A DNA stretch of 64,000 nucleotides from Streptomyces sp. NRRL S-340 (GTDB lineage Bacteria > Actinomycetota > Actinomycetes > Streptomycetales > Streptomycetaceae), in assembly GCF_000720185.1 (NCBI RefSeq), contig NZ_JOIY01000010.1:1-64000 (forward strand). Reading direction: 5' to 3'. Position 1 is the stretch's first letter; each line of letters begins with the position of its first letter. The notes beneath the pieces are model-generated. The model did not search any database, was not told where the DNA came from, and saw only the letters and a list, made by a program, of their open reading frames with translations. This document shows, one piece after another, positions 18,127 to 25,909 of this stretch. The translations under genes and the position numbers were made by a program.

Positions 18127-18166
18127 GTGAAGGCGGCGGCCCCGATCCCCGGGCCGCCGCCTTCAC
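18127..18166. terminator. Bidirectional hairpin terminator
   Basis: A perfect 16-bp inverted repeat, GTGAAGGCGGCGGCCC and its complement, with an 8-base loop. It separates the convergent transglycosylase and lipase genes; there is no long U-tract, as is common in Streptomyces. Confidence 0.82.
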
Positions 18167-18186
18167 CATGTCCGCACGCGCGGCAC

Positions 18187-19479
18187 TCACCTGGTGCGGT
18201 CGGTCTCCAGCGCGCCGAACCAGCGGGCGACCTTGGGCAGCGAGGCGAACGCCGAGCCGTTGTGGTCGACGTCCCCCTGGTTCATCACCGGCGCCGTCAC
18301 CCCGTGCGCCGCCAGGGCCCTGGAGCAGCTGCGGGCGTTGCCGATGGGCACGTCCGTGTCCCCGTTCCCCGCGTACAGCCGCACCGGCACCGCCGGCTTC
18401 CAGTCGCAGGTGCCGTCGTTGGCCTTCAGCGCCTCCGCGAGTCCGCCCCTCGGGCGGGTGAGCTGCGCGTAGAAGTCCTCCGTCAGCAGTTCCCGCACGT
18501 TCGGCGCGAGCTGCGGGATGACCTGCTCCTCGGTGTGCCGCCCGTCGAAGAGTGCTTCGACCCGGTCCGCGTAGGGCGCGCGGAAGACCTCGGCCGGGTC
18601 CTTGTAGATGGGGTGCAGCCGGTTCTGCGCGACGAGGAAGTACGACATGTAGAACACACCGCTGATGTCGTTGACCCGGCCGTCGGTGAGCGCGGGCATC
18701 TCCGCGCCCGCGAGGTCGTAGGGCCCGCTGACCGGCGCGAGCGCCCGCAGCCTGAAGTGCCGGTCGGCACCCTCCTGGAGGGCCCGGCCGAGCGCCATGG
18801 CGACCTGCCCGCCCTGCGAGAACCCGGTCACGTACACGTCCCCGGTCACTGTCCGCCCGAGTCCGGCCGCCGCCGTACGCGCGGCGCGCAGCATGTCCAC
18901 CGAGGCGGTCACGGCCGACCGCGTGTCCATGTACGGGTGGACGCCCGGCCCCATTCCGAGCCCGAGGTAGTCGGGCGCGGCGACCGCGTGCCCGGCCGAC
19001 GCGAACAGGTACGACTGCGCCCGGTTGTCCTCCGCCACGGACGGCGCGTAGTCCCGGTCGACCATGGTCCCGTGCGTGTCCGACACCAGGCTCAGCCGCC
19101 GCCCGCCGCCCTCGGGCAGGGTGAGCAGCCCGGTGGCGGTGGTGGGGCGGCCGTACGGGTCGACGGTGCGGTACGTCAGCCGGTACGCCCTCACGCCGTA
19201 CCGCACGGTGCCGGTGTCCATGGGGAGGGCGGCCAGGTACCGCACGACCCCGGCGCGGCTGTGCGCGGCGACGGGGACGACGGAGAGGAGCGTTCCCCGG
19301 GCGCCGTGGGCGGAAGAGGCGGTGCGCACGTCGGCCGTGGCGGCGGAGGCAGCGGTCGCCGCAGTGGCCGCGGGGGCGACGGCGAGGGAGGCGAGCAGCA
19401 GCGCCGCCGAGGCGGCGAGCCCGCGCCGCACTCGCCAACCGCCCTGCGATGTACCCGTGTTGTTCATGCGCTTCGTCAT
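18187..19479 (-). CDS. Secreted lipase/esterase (alpha/beta hydrolase, LIP family)
   Basis: A 430-aa exported alpha/beta hydrolase. After a long signal peptide (RRGLAASAALLLASLAVAPA) and an Ala/Thr region, the nucleophile elbow is TGFSQGGQVA, the acid is in YAGNGDTDVPIG, and the histidine is in VDHNGSAF. The size, the LSLVSDTHGTMVDRDYAP segment and the SAGHAVAAPDYLGLG oxyanion region match secretory lipases of the fungal/actinobacterial LIP type. Two start candidates exist (19479 and 19467); the first gives the longer basic n-region. It stands alone between terminator and DUF1275 gene. Confidence 0.85.
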   Translation of the reverse strand: MTKRMNNTGTSQGGWRVRRGLAASAALLLASLAVAPAATAATAASAATADVRTASSAHGARGTLLSVVPVAAHSRAGVVRYLAALPMDTGTVRYGVRAYRLTYRTVDPYGRPTTATGLLTLPEGGGRRLSLVSDTHGTMVDRDYAPSVAEDNRAQSYLFASAGHAVAAPDYLGLGMGPGVHPYMDTRSAVTASVDMLRAARTAAAGLGRTVTGDVYVTGFSQGGQVAMALGRALQEGADRHFRLRALAPVSGPYDLAGAEMPALTDGRVNDISGVFYMSYFLVAQNRLHPIYKDPAEVFRAPYADRVEALFDGRHTEEQVIPQLAPNVRELLTEDFYAQLTRPRGGLAEALKANDGTCDWKPAVPVRLYAGNGDTDVPIGNARSCSRALAAHGVTAPVMNQGDVDHNGSAFASLPKVARWFGALETDRTR

Positions 19480-19583
19480 GTCCCAGACGCTACGGACACG
19501 CGGGGCGCCCCGGCATCCGAGACTCCCCCGCCTCCATGGTGGACTTGGGAACACCCCTGACCGTCCAGGTGACCGGAGGTTCG

Positions 19584-20285
19584 ATGACAGCGGAGGGCGC
19601 ACAGGACGCGCGGCCGGACGACGCCGACCCCGAGGCGCGGGGGCTGCCCCTGGTGCCGGTGCTGCTGGGACTGACCGTGGTCAGCGGGATCATCGACGCG
19701 GTGAGCTACCTCGGGCTCGGGCACGTCTTCACGGCCAACATGACCGGAAACGTGGTCGTCCTCGGCTTCGCTGCGGCCGGCGCCCCCGGCTTCTCGGTGC
19801 CGCACACCCTCACCTCACTGGTGTGCTTCCTGCTGGGCGCGCTGGCCGGCGGCCGGGTCGCGGTCCGCTACGGCGGCGGCTCACGCCGCACCTGGGCACG
19901 GGTGACGCTGGCCGCGGAGGCGCTTCTGGTCGGGGCCTCGGCGGTGGTGGCGTTCACCGTGCCGGACGCCACCACCACGACGTACGCGCTGATCGCGCTC
20001 ACCGCCTTCGCGATGGGCCTGCGCAACGCGACGGTCCGCAAGCTGGGCGTGGCGGACCTGACGACGACGGTCCTCACGATGACCCTGACGGGCCTCGCCT
20101 CCGACTCCCGCGCGGGCGGCGGCTCCGGCCACCGCTCCCCCCGCCGCACGGCATCGGTGTTCGCGATGCTGGCGGGCGCCACGCTCGGCGCCTGGCTGGT
20201 CGTCCACCGCGACCTGGGCACACCACTGCTGATCGCGGCGCTGGCGGCGGGGGTGCTGGCGGTGGTTACTTCGGGGCGGGAGTGA
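19584..20285 (+). CDS. DUF1275 (YoaK) family membrane protein
   Basis: A 233-aa integral membrane protein. The diagnostic segments are LGLTVVSGIIDAVSYLGLGH and VFTANMTGNVVVLGF near the N-terminus, and FAMGLRNATVRKLGVADLTTT later; these define DUF1275/YoaK. About six helices are expected. Function is not established for the family. The ATG at 19584 has a clean GGAGG site. It ends about 20 bases before the shift to lower-GC sequence. Confidence 0.88.
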   Translation: MTAEGAQDARPDDADPEARGLPLVPVLLGLTVVSGIIDAVSYLGLGHVFTANMTGNVVVLGFAAAGAPGFSVPHTLTSLVCFLLGALAGGRVAVRYGGGSRRTWARVTLAAEALLVGASAVVAFTVPDATTTTYALIALTAFAMGLRNATVRKLGVADLTTTVLTMTLTGLASDSRAGGGSGHRSPRRTASVFAMLAGATLGAWLVVHRDLGTPLLIAALAAGVLAVVTSGRE

Positions 20286-20416
20286 GGCTGCCGGTAAACC
20301 AAGGAACGCGAACCGTTACCGTTTCACACAGCGCGCGCCCCGAATAATACACCTTCGATGCCAGGAACAGACATGGGCTCGATGCCAGGAAAATACAGAA
20401 TTAATCCATCGGTCGG
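20286..20416. other. Left edge of the lower-GC islet, with a 13-bp direct repeat
   Basis: G+C drops sharply here. TCGATGCCAGGAA occurs at about 20357 and again at about 20379. No gene or attachment site with a recognisable target was seen. Confidence 0.4.
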
Positions 20417-20773
20417 CTATTCGAGTCGAGCAATCCACTGACGGCATACATCAACAGTAACCGGCGCGAACAGCTCTGGTGTCGACACCTCGAAGAGGAA
20501 CTGCGTCAACAACTCGACCTCCTCGTCTTGGATCTCTACACGATCCAGCATATGCACCGCGCCAGCCCATTTGGGCAATTCTCGAACATCCAGCTCCCCG
20601 GATATACACCTGTTCAGGACACGCGTCACAGTCGGGCGATCCAGACACACCGAAGGTCCCTCACTGAGGTCGCATCGATTTGCAGCTGCAATCGCGTGGT
20701 CCAGTCGACCATCCCAGCGAATTAGTCCAGCTAGCGCCCCATGCGCTCCTGAGTTCATACGATCACACCTCAC
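20417..20773 (-). CDS. Probable immunity protein for the RHS toxin tip
   Basis: A 118-aa protein, acidic toward its C-terminus (EIQDEEVELLTQFLFEVSTPELF), with lower GC and less biased codons than its neighbours. No family was recognised. Its start (GTG at 20773, or ATG at 20758) overlaps the stop of the upstream RHS toxin-tip frame by 4 bases, the usual arrangement of a polymorphic toxin and its immunity gene. The immunity call rests on position, size and composition, not on homology. Confidence 0.5.
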   Translation of the reverse strand: MRCDRMNSGAHGALAGLIRWDGRLDHAIAAANRCDLSEGPSVCLDRPTVTRVLNRCISGELDVRELPKWAGAVHMLDRVEIQDEEVELLTQFLFEVSTPELFAPVTVDVCRQWIARLE

Positions 20774-21740
20774 TTAAAGTTAACATGAGCAATAGTTCCG
20801 CCTGGGAGCCAAGTCGTCTTATGTGCCAACTCCGTAACGCCCTCGACATCGACTCGCTTTCGATAGATGGCAAACGATCCCGGAACCCTTCCAGGGACTT
20901 TGTAACTGAACTCAGCGCCACCTTCGGGAAGGCGGATTATCTCGGGGATCTCGGCATCTCCAGGGCTCTTCTTCATGAATCCGGTCAGGCTCTTCCTCAG
21001 CGCCGGCGAGAGATCGTCCACCCCAGCAGCCGCAGCTACCTTTTCACGGGCTTGGTGGCGCAGCCGTCGCCCGTGGTCCAGGCCTCGCTGAGGCGGCGCG
21101 CCCAGTCGTAGGCGAAGCACTGGTCGTCGACTACGGTGCCGTCGCTCTGGTCGTCGCGGACCCGGGGTGAGGTTTCCTACCGTGTCGTAGGAGTACTTGA
21201 TGTTCGACAGGGTCTTCGGGCCCGCGGCCTGGCGGTCGGTGATCGAGGTGGCCAAGCGCTGGGTGACGAGGTCGTAGCCGAGGGTCTGGGTGACGAGGGT
21301 GCCGAGGTTGCCGAGCTGGGCCTGGGCGAGCTGGCCGAACGGGGTGTACGTAGCGCCGCGCAGGTATGCCTGGTTCAGGGTGCTGTCGACGATGGAGAGC
21401 TGGTCCTGCACGTAGTGGTCGGTGACCGTTTCCGCGGGCAGGGCCGTGGTCGCGTTGGTGTTGGTGGTGCTGTGGGCGGTGGTCGCGGACAGGCCGTTGA
21501 CGGGGGTGGCGGTGGTGGCGACGGTGTAGGCGCCGGCCAGCTTCTCTTCCCCGGCCACGGAGGGCACCGTCACCTTGGTGCCGGTCGGCCTGCCCGTGGC
21601 GTCATAGCCCGTGACTTCCGACTTGTAGGCGGCGGCAGGGCTGACGGACGTGTCGTAGCGGGTGGAGGTGGCCGGTAGTCCCTTGCCGCCGGTGACGGTG
21701 TCGTAGGACAGCCGGAGGGAATGGGCGACGATACCGAGGG
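20770..21740 (-). pseudogene. 3' remnant of an RHS/YD-repeat polymorphic toxin
   Basis: Read leftward from about 21740, the sequence encodes RHS repeats: LRLSYDTVTGGKGLPATSTRYD, GYDATGRPTGTKV, TLGYDLVTQRL, IKYSYDTVGNLT. Near 21168 a C run (ACCCCGGG) has one extra base and the frame changes; the next frame continues with VVDDQCFAYDWARRLSEAW, a hallmark RHS core segment, up to GCATKPVK at about 21045. The last ~90 codons, back in the first frame, are a different lower-GC domain ending TTWLPGGTIAHVNFK, the presumed toxin tip. The large N-terminal RHS shell is absent; the sequence stops abruptly next to the hydrolase gene. Toxin activity not recognised. Confidence 0.72.
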
Positions 21741-21762
21741 CCGGGAGTGATCGCGTGAGCGG

Positions 21763-22332
21763 TCACTCCCGGCCCGCGGCGCCCCCGAAGTCCACGTCCG
21801 CGCTGTTGACCGTCCCGCCCGTGCGGCCCGGTGCCGCCTGGTGGCTCCAGTACAGGTTGGTGTGGGTGATCACCTGGTCCGCGGGCGGGGCGCCCCAGCG
21901 CGTCAGGTCCTGCGTGGTGTGGGCGTCGCCGACCAGAACCGTGTCGTACCCCCGCACGAACGCGCCGTGCAGGGTCGAGCGGATGCAGGCGTCGGTCGCC
22001 GCGCCGGCCACGAAAAGCCGGCCGACGCCGAGGTCCGACAGCACGGACTCCAGGGTCGTGTCCTCGAAGGAGTCGCCGTAGTTCTTGTGGACGAGGGGTT
22101 CCCCCTCCGCCGGCGTCAGCTCCGGGACGATCCGCCAGCCGTCGCTGTCCTTCACCAGTTCGTCGTCGGAGTGCTGCACCCACACGACGGGCACGTCTTC
22201 CCGCCGGGCGCGCTCGACCAGGGCCGCGATGTTCGCGACGACCGCGTCCCGTGCGTGGGCCTCCTTGACGACGTCCACCTGGACGTCGACGACGATCACT
22301 GCGGTGCCGGGCCGGTTCTGGAGCGTGGTCAT
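21763..22332 (-). CDS. Isochorismatase-family cysteine hydrolase
   Basis: A 189-aa hydrolase. The family triad is visible: Asp in AVIVVDVQVDVV, Lys in VHKNYGDSFEDT and Cys in AGAATDACIRSTLHGA. These enzymes hydrolyse amide or vinyl-ether bonds in small molecules; the substrate is not evident. The ATG at 22332 overlaps the DUF397 stop by 4 bases, so it is the last gene of an HTH/DUF397/hydrolase operon. Its end lies about 25 bases from the RHS remnant junction. Confidence 0.85.
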   Translation of the reverse strand: MTTLQNRPGTAVIVVDVQVDVVKEAHARDAVVANIAALVERARREDVPVVWVQHSDDELVKDSDGWRIVPELTPAEGEPLVHKNYGDSFEDTTLESVLSDLGVGRLFVAGAATDACIRSTLHGAFVRGYDTVLVGDAHTTQDLTRWGAPPADQVITHTNLYWSHQAAPGRTGGTVNSADVDFGGAAGRE

Positions 22333-22589
22333 CGCTGCCCCGCCTCCGAGACCCAGCCCACGAAACCGGTGAACGCTCCGGGCCGGAAGGTGAGCACCGG
22401 TCCGGCGGCCACCTTCGAGTCGCGTACGGCGACGGAGGCGCAGGGGGTGCCGGCGACCTCGACGCAGGAGCCGCCCTGGTCGCCGCTGTACGTGGACTTG
22501 CGCCAGGCCAGGGACCCGAGCGGCGCGCACTCCACGCAGTCGCCGCCCTGGTCGCTGCTGTAGCTGGACTTACGCCAGTTGCTCTCCAT
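22329..22589 (-). CDS. DUF397 protein, double repeat
   Basis: An 86-aa protein made of two DUF397 units: WRKSSYSSDQGGDCVECAP, then WRKSTYSGDQGGSCVEVAG, followed by VAVRDSK. DUF397 proteins are small Streptomyces partners encoded next to DUF5753/HTH regulators (the WhiJ/BldB-type loci). The tandem doubling makes it longer than the usual ~65 aa. It overlaps the HTH gene by 20 bases and the hydrolase by 4. Confidence 0.88.
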   Translation of the reverse strand: MESNWRKSSYSSDQGGDCVECAPLGSLAWRKSTYSGDQGGSCVEVAGTPCASVAVRDSKVAAGPVLTFRPGAFTGFVGWVSEAGQR

Positions 22590-23397
22590 AGCGGTCCTCC
22601 ATCACGCGCCGGATCAGCTCCGCCGAGTCCTTCACGGAGAGAGCGGCAGCTTGGAGATGATCGTAACGGAGCAAGCAGTCTTTGACGGTGTCCGGGTTGG
22701 CGGTTGGGTGTCCAGTTCCGTAGCCCTCTGTGTAGAGAATGTCGGGGTCGTTGGCGAAGTGGAAGAGGTCGAATGAGCCCTGCAAGCCCGCGTGGGCTCC
22801 GGCCGAGAAGGGCAACACCTGGACGTTGATGCTCGGATTGCGTGCAAAGGTCAACAGGTGGGCCAGCTGCTCCCGCATGGTGGTCCCATCGCCGATCTGG
22901 TGATGCAGAACGGCCTCACCGACTACCGCCCAGAACACTGGCGGTTCACTCTTCTCGAAGATGCGCTGCCGCGCCAGGCGTACCGCTGTGCGGTCCTCCA
23001 GGTCAGTCTCGTCCAGGGCGCCGAGGACGGCGCTCGCATAAGCCCTCGTCTGCAACAACCCGTGCACCAGGTGCGTGTGAAAGGTGTGGATCCTGACCGC
23101 CCGCGTCTCCAGCTCCGCCACCTGCTGGAACCAAGCCGGAAGCTGACTTCTCATCACCAGCGCGACGAGCCGGGACAGCGTCCCGCCCGTCCCCAGCGCC
23201 GCGTCCACCCGCTCGCTGAACTCGGCGGTCGGCAGCTTCCGCGCCGTCTCCACCTGTCCCACCAGCGACGCCGTGTAGTTGACGATCTCCCCCAGCTGCC
23301 GCTGGGTCAGGCCCGCGGTCTCCCGCAGCCGCCGCAGCTCGTAGCCGTAGTAGTCCAGCGGCGAGGCCCCCGGGTCGAGGACATTGATGTTGGTCAC
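22570..23397 (-). CDS. XRE-type HTH regulator with DUF5753 (WhiJ-like)
   Basis: A 275-aa regulator. The N-terminal XRE helix-turn-helix covers YYGYELRRLRETAGLTQRQLG and EIVNYTASLVGQVETARK. The C-terminal ~180 residues are the DUF5753 (Scr1-like) sensor, with HTFHTHLVHGLLQT, RQRIFEKSEPPVFWAVVGE and VLPFSAGAHAGLQGSF. Loci of this form influence development and antibiotic production in Streptomyces. The GTG at 23397 has GAAAGGGG upstream. It is divergent from the HATPase gene at 23488, with a 90-bp shared promoter region. Confidence 0.9.
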   Translation of the reverse strand: MTNINVLDPGASPLDYYGYELRRLRETAGLTQRQLGEIVNYTASLVGQVETARKLPTAEFSERVDAALGTGGTLSRLVALVMRSQLPAWFQQVAELETRAVRIHTFHTHLVHGLLQTRAYASAVLGALDETDLEDRTAVRLARQRIFEKSEPPVFWAVVGEAVLHHQIGDGTTMREQLAHLLTFARNPSINVQVLPFSAGAHAGLQGSFDLFHFANDPDILYTEGYGTGHPTANPDTVKDCLLRYDHLQAAALSVKDSAELIRRVMEDRYGEQLA

Positions 23398-23487
23398 GCG
23401 CGGTCCCCTTTCCACGGGACGCCCACGGGCGGACCCGTTGTGTCCGTTCCGTGGCACAGCGTAGTGACAGCACGTCAGTCTCGTCCC

Positions 23488-23934
23488 GTGAACGATTACT
23501 TCCCCTCGGTCCTGGCCGGTCCCCGCCCCGCCCAGTACCGCATGACCTTCACCGCCGGTGAGCACTCGGCGCGGCACATCCGCCGTATCGTCCGCTCGTA
23601 CCTGGCCGAATGGGACCTCACCGAGCCGGCCGACGCCGTGGAGCTGGCCGTGACCGAGCTGGTCGCCAACGTCGTACGGCACGTCCCGGACCGCCGCTGC
23701 ACGCTGCTGTTGCTGCGGCAGACGGCCGGGGTACGGGTGGAAGTCACCGACAGCTCGCCCGAACTGCCCGCGACGCCGGGGGACTTGTCGCCGGACGCGG
23801 AGGGCGGGCGCGGTCTGCTGCTGCTCGACGCGGTGGTGGACAAGTGGGGGGTGGAGCGGATGCGGCAGGGCGGCAAGACCGTGTGGTTCGAATGCGGTCC
23901 CGCGCCCCGCCGCCTCGCTGAACCCAGTAGCTGA
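23488..23934 (+). CDS. HATPase_c anti-sigma-factor-like kinase (RsbW-like)
   Basis: A 148-aa single GHKL ATPase domain. The N box is in ELAVTELVANVVRH, the G1 box in VEVTDSSPELP and the G2 region in EGGRGLLLLDAVVDKWG. There is no sensor or histidine-phosphotransfer domain, as in the RsbW/SpoIIAB-type proteins and the many orphan copies next to DUF5753/DUF397 genes in Streptomyces. The GTG start at 23488 is divergent from the HTH gene; the two could be regulated together. Confidence 0.88.
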   Translation: MNDYFPSVLAGPRPAQYRMTFTAGEHSARHIRRIVRSYLAEWDLTEPADAVELAVTELVANVVRHVPDRRCTLLLLRQTAGVRVEVTDSSPELPATPGDLSPDAEGGRGLLLLDAVVDKWGVERMRQGGKTVWFECGPAPRRLAEPSS

Positions 23935-23996
23935 ACCGCTGGATCTGCGCGTCGTACGGGCCGCACGTCCAGAAGCGGCCGCCCCGGCCGGTCCGG

Positions 23997-25016
23997 TCAG
24001 CGGCGCCGCAGCGAGGCGTCCAGCAGGGACGGCGGGGTGTCGAACTTCTCGTGCGGGGCGAGGTCGGTGCCGGGGGCGACGATCCCGTCGACGGCGTCGA
24101 GGACGTCGGCGGGCAGCACGGTGTCCGCGGCGGCGAGCTGCGCGCGCAGGTGGTCCAGGGTGCGGGGGCCGATGAGGGCGCTGGTCACGGCGGGGTGGGC
24201 GGTCACGAAGCCGAGGGCGAGCTGGATCATCGTCAGTCCGGCCTCGTCGGCGACCCGGGCGAGTTTCTCGACCGCGTCGAGGCGGGCCTGGTTGGCGGGG
24301 ACGCTCAGGTCGAAGCGGTCCGGCAGGAGGCCGGAGCGGTGGGTGGTGATGTCACGGCCCGCCCGGACGGCGCCCGACAGCCAGCCGGAGGCCAGCGGGC
24401 TCCACGCCAGTACGCCGAGGCCGTACTCCTCGGTGACGGGCAGGACGTGGGCCTCGATGCCGCGCTGGAGCAGGGAGTAGCTGGGCTGTTCGGTGACGTA
24501 GCGGCTCAGGCGGTGCTCGCGGGCGGCCCACTGGGCCTGCACGATGCGGTGGGCGGGGAAGGTGGAGGAGCCGAAGTAGCGGATCTTCCCGGCGCGTTGC
24601 AGGTCGGTCAGGGCCGAGAGGGTCTCCTCGTCGCCGGTGGCCGGGTCCCAGCGGTGGAGCTGGTAGAGGTCGACGTGGTCGACACCGAGGCGGCGCAGGC
24701 TGTCCTCCAGCGCGGTGACCAGCCAGCGGCGGGAGCCGCCGCGGTGGTTGCGCTCGTCGCCCATCGGCATGCCCACCTTGGTGGCGAGCACGATGTCGTC
24801 GCGGCGGCCGGCGATGGCCTTGCCGACCATCTCCTCCGACTCGCCGTCGCCGTACATGTCGGCGGTGTCGATGAGGTTGATCCCCGCGTCGAGGGCGGCG
24901 TCGACGAGGGCGGTGGCCTCCTCCTGGGTGGTGCGGCCGATGGAGCCGAAGTTCATCGCGCCGAGCGCGAGGGAGCTGACCTGTACGCCGGTACGACCGA
25001 GGGTGCGGTACTGCAT
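23997..25016 (-). CDS. Aldo/keto reductase
   Basis: A 339-aa NADPH-dependent oxidoreductase. The TIM-barrel signature is complete: TLGRTGVQVSSLALGAMNFG at the start, catalytic Asp and Tyr in DTADMYGDGESEE, Lys in VLATKVGMP, and His in LYQLHRWDP. The C-terminal cofactor segment is IGPRTLDHLRAQL. The ATG at 25016 follows GGAGGAACC. Divergently transcribed from a TetR gene whose predicted operator lies in between, so expression is probably repressed until an aldehyde or quinone-like inducer appears. Confidence 0.92.
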   Translation of the reverse strand: MQYRTLGRTGVQVSSLALGAMNFGSIGRTTQEEATALVDAALDAGINLIDTADMYGDGESEEMVGKAIAGRRDDIVLATKVGMPMGDERNHRGGSRRWLVTALEDSLRRLGVDHVDLYQLHRWDPATGDEETLSALTDLQRAGKIRYFGSSTFPAHRIVQAQWAAREHRLSRYVTEQPSYSLLQRGIEAHVLPVTEEYGLGVLAWSPLASGWLSGAVRAGRDITTHRSGLLPDRFDLSVPANQARLDAVEKLARVADEAGLTMIQLALGFVTAHPAVTSALIGPRTLDHLRAQLAAADTVLPADVLDAVDGIVAPGTDLAPHEKFDTPPSLLDASLRRR

Positions 25017-25089
25017 GAGCTGGTTCCTCCGGGAGGGGAGCGGGGGCGGGCAGGGGTGGCCGGAGGGGCGCCGTTCTGGCATCATGAAC

Positions 25090-25143
25090 AAACGGAACGA
25101 CGCTCCGGTAAGCCCTGACGAACGATACGGAACATCGTTCCGT
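25090..25143. promoter_or_regulatory. TetR operator: palindrome plus an extra inverted half site
   Basis: ACGGAAC-ATC-GTTCCGT at 25127-25143 is a perfect 7-bp inverted repeat. The longer arm TCGTTCCGTTT (ending at 25144) also pairs with AAACGGAACGA at 25090-25100. The sites lie between the divergent aldo/keto reductase and TetR genes, the usual position of a local TetR operator. Confidence 0.72.
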
Positions 25144-25183
25144 TTTGGCAACCCGCAATCCCGGCAGGGAAGGACACGGCACG

Positions 25184-25864
25184 GTGAACGAGAGCGACAA
25201 GGGGGCGGGGGGCGCAGCGGGTGCGCGCCCGGGTGGCGCGGCTGCGGCGGGCGCCGCGAGCGCGGGCTCCAAGGGCGCGGGCTCCGGGGGCGCGGGCTCC
25301 GGGGGCGAGCGGGTCAAGCGGGCGGACGCCCGGCGCAACAAGGAGACCCTGCTCGACGCGGCCGCCGCCGTCTTCGTCACGTCGGGCGTGGAGGCGCCGG
25401 TCCGTGACATCGCGGCGAAGGCCGGTGTCGGCATGGGCACCATCTACCGCCACTTCCCCACCCGGGCCGACCTGATCGTCGCCGTCTACCGGCACCAGGT
25501 GGAGGCCTGCGCCGAGGCGGGCCCCGCCCTGCTGGAGGGCGGCGCGAGCCCGCACGCCGCGCTGGCGCGGTGGATCGACCTCTTCGTCGACTTCCTGGTC
25601 ACCAAGCACGGCCTGGCCGCCGCGCTCCAGTCCGACGACGCCGGGTTCGAGACGCTGCACGCCTACTTCCTCGACCGCCTCGTCCCGGTCTGCGGCGAGC
25701 TGCTCGACGCGGCGGCGGCCGCCGGCGAGATCAGCCCCGGCGTGGCGCCCTACGAGCTGATGCGCGGCGTGGGCAACCTCTGCATCGGCGCGGAGAACGA
25801 CCCCCGCTACGACGCACGCCGCCTGGCCCAGCTCCTGGTCGCGGGGCTGCGGCGGGCCGACTGA
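25184..25864 (+). CDS. TetR-family regulator of the divergent aldo/keto reductase
   Basis: A 226-aa regulator. A Gly/Ala/Ser-rich tail of ~45 residues precedes the helix-turn-helix (ARRNKETLLDAAAAVFVTSG ... VGMGTIYRHFPTRADLIVAV). The C-terminal ligand domain (residues ~110-226) follows the TetR C-terminal 33/SBP type with AALQSDDAGFETLH and RGVGNLCIGAEND. The GTG at 25184 is preceded by GGAAGGAC. The low-complexity N-terminus comes from a GGGCGCGGGCTCC-type repeat near 25260-25310 and is not conserved in the family. Confidence 0.88.
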   Translation: MNESDKGAGGAAGARPGGAAAAGAASAGSKGAGSGGAGSGGERVKRADARRNKETLLDAAAAVFVTSGVEAPVRDIAAKAGVGMGTIYRHFPTRADLIVAVYRHQVEACAEAGPALLEGGASPHAALARWIDLFVDFLVTKHGLAAALQSDDAGFETLHAYFLDRLVPVCGELLDAAAAAGEISPGVAPYELMRGVGNLCIGAENDPRYDARRLAQLLVAGLRRAD

Positions 25865-25909
25865 GCCAGGAGGGAGGCCCGGGCCGCCGCAGGGTCCGGG
25901 CGGCCCGTC

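Noticed and set aside
21136..21678. 180-codon plus-strand frame in the RHS region
   Set aside because: Antisense to clear RHS repeats; Gly/Val-rich shadow frame.
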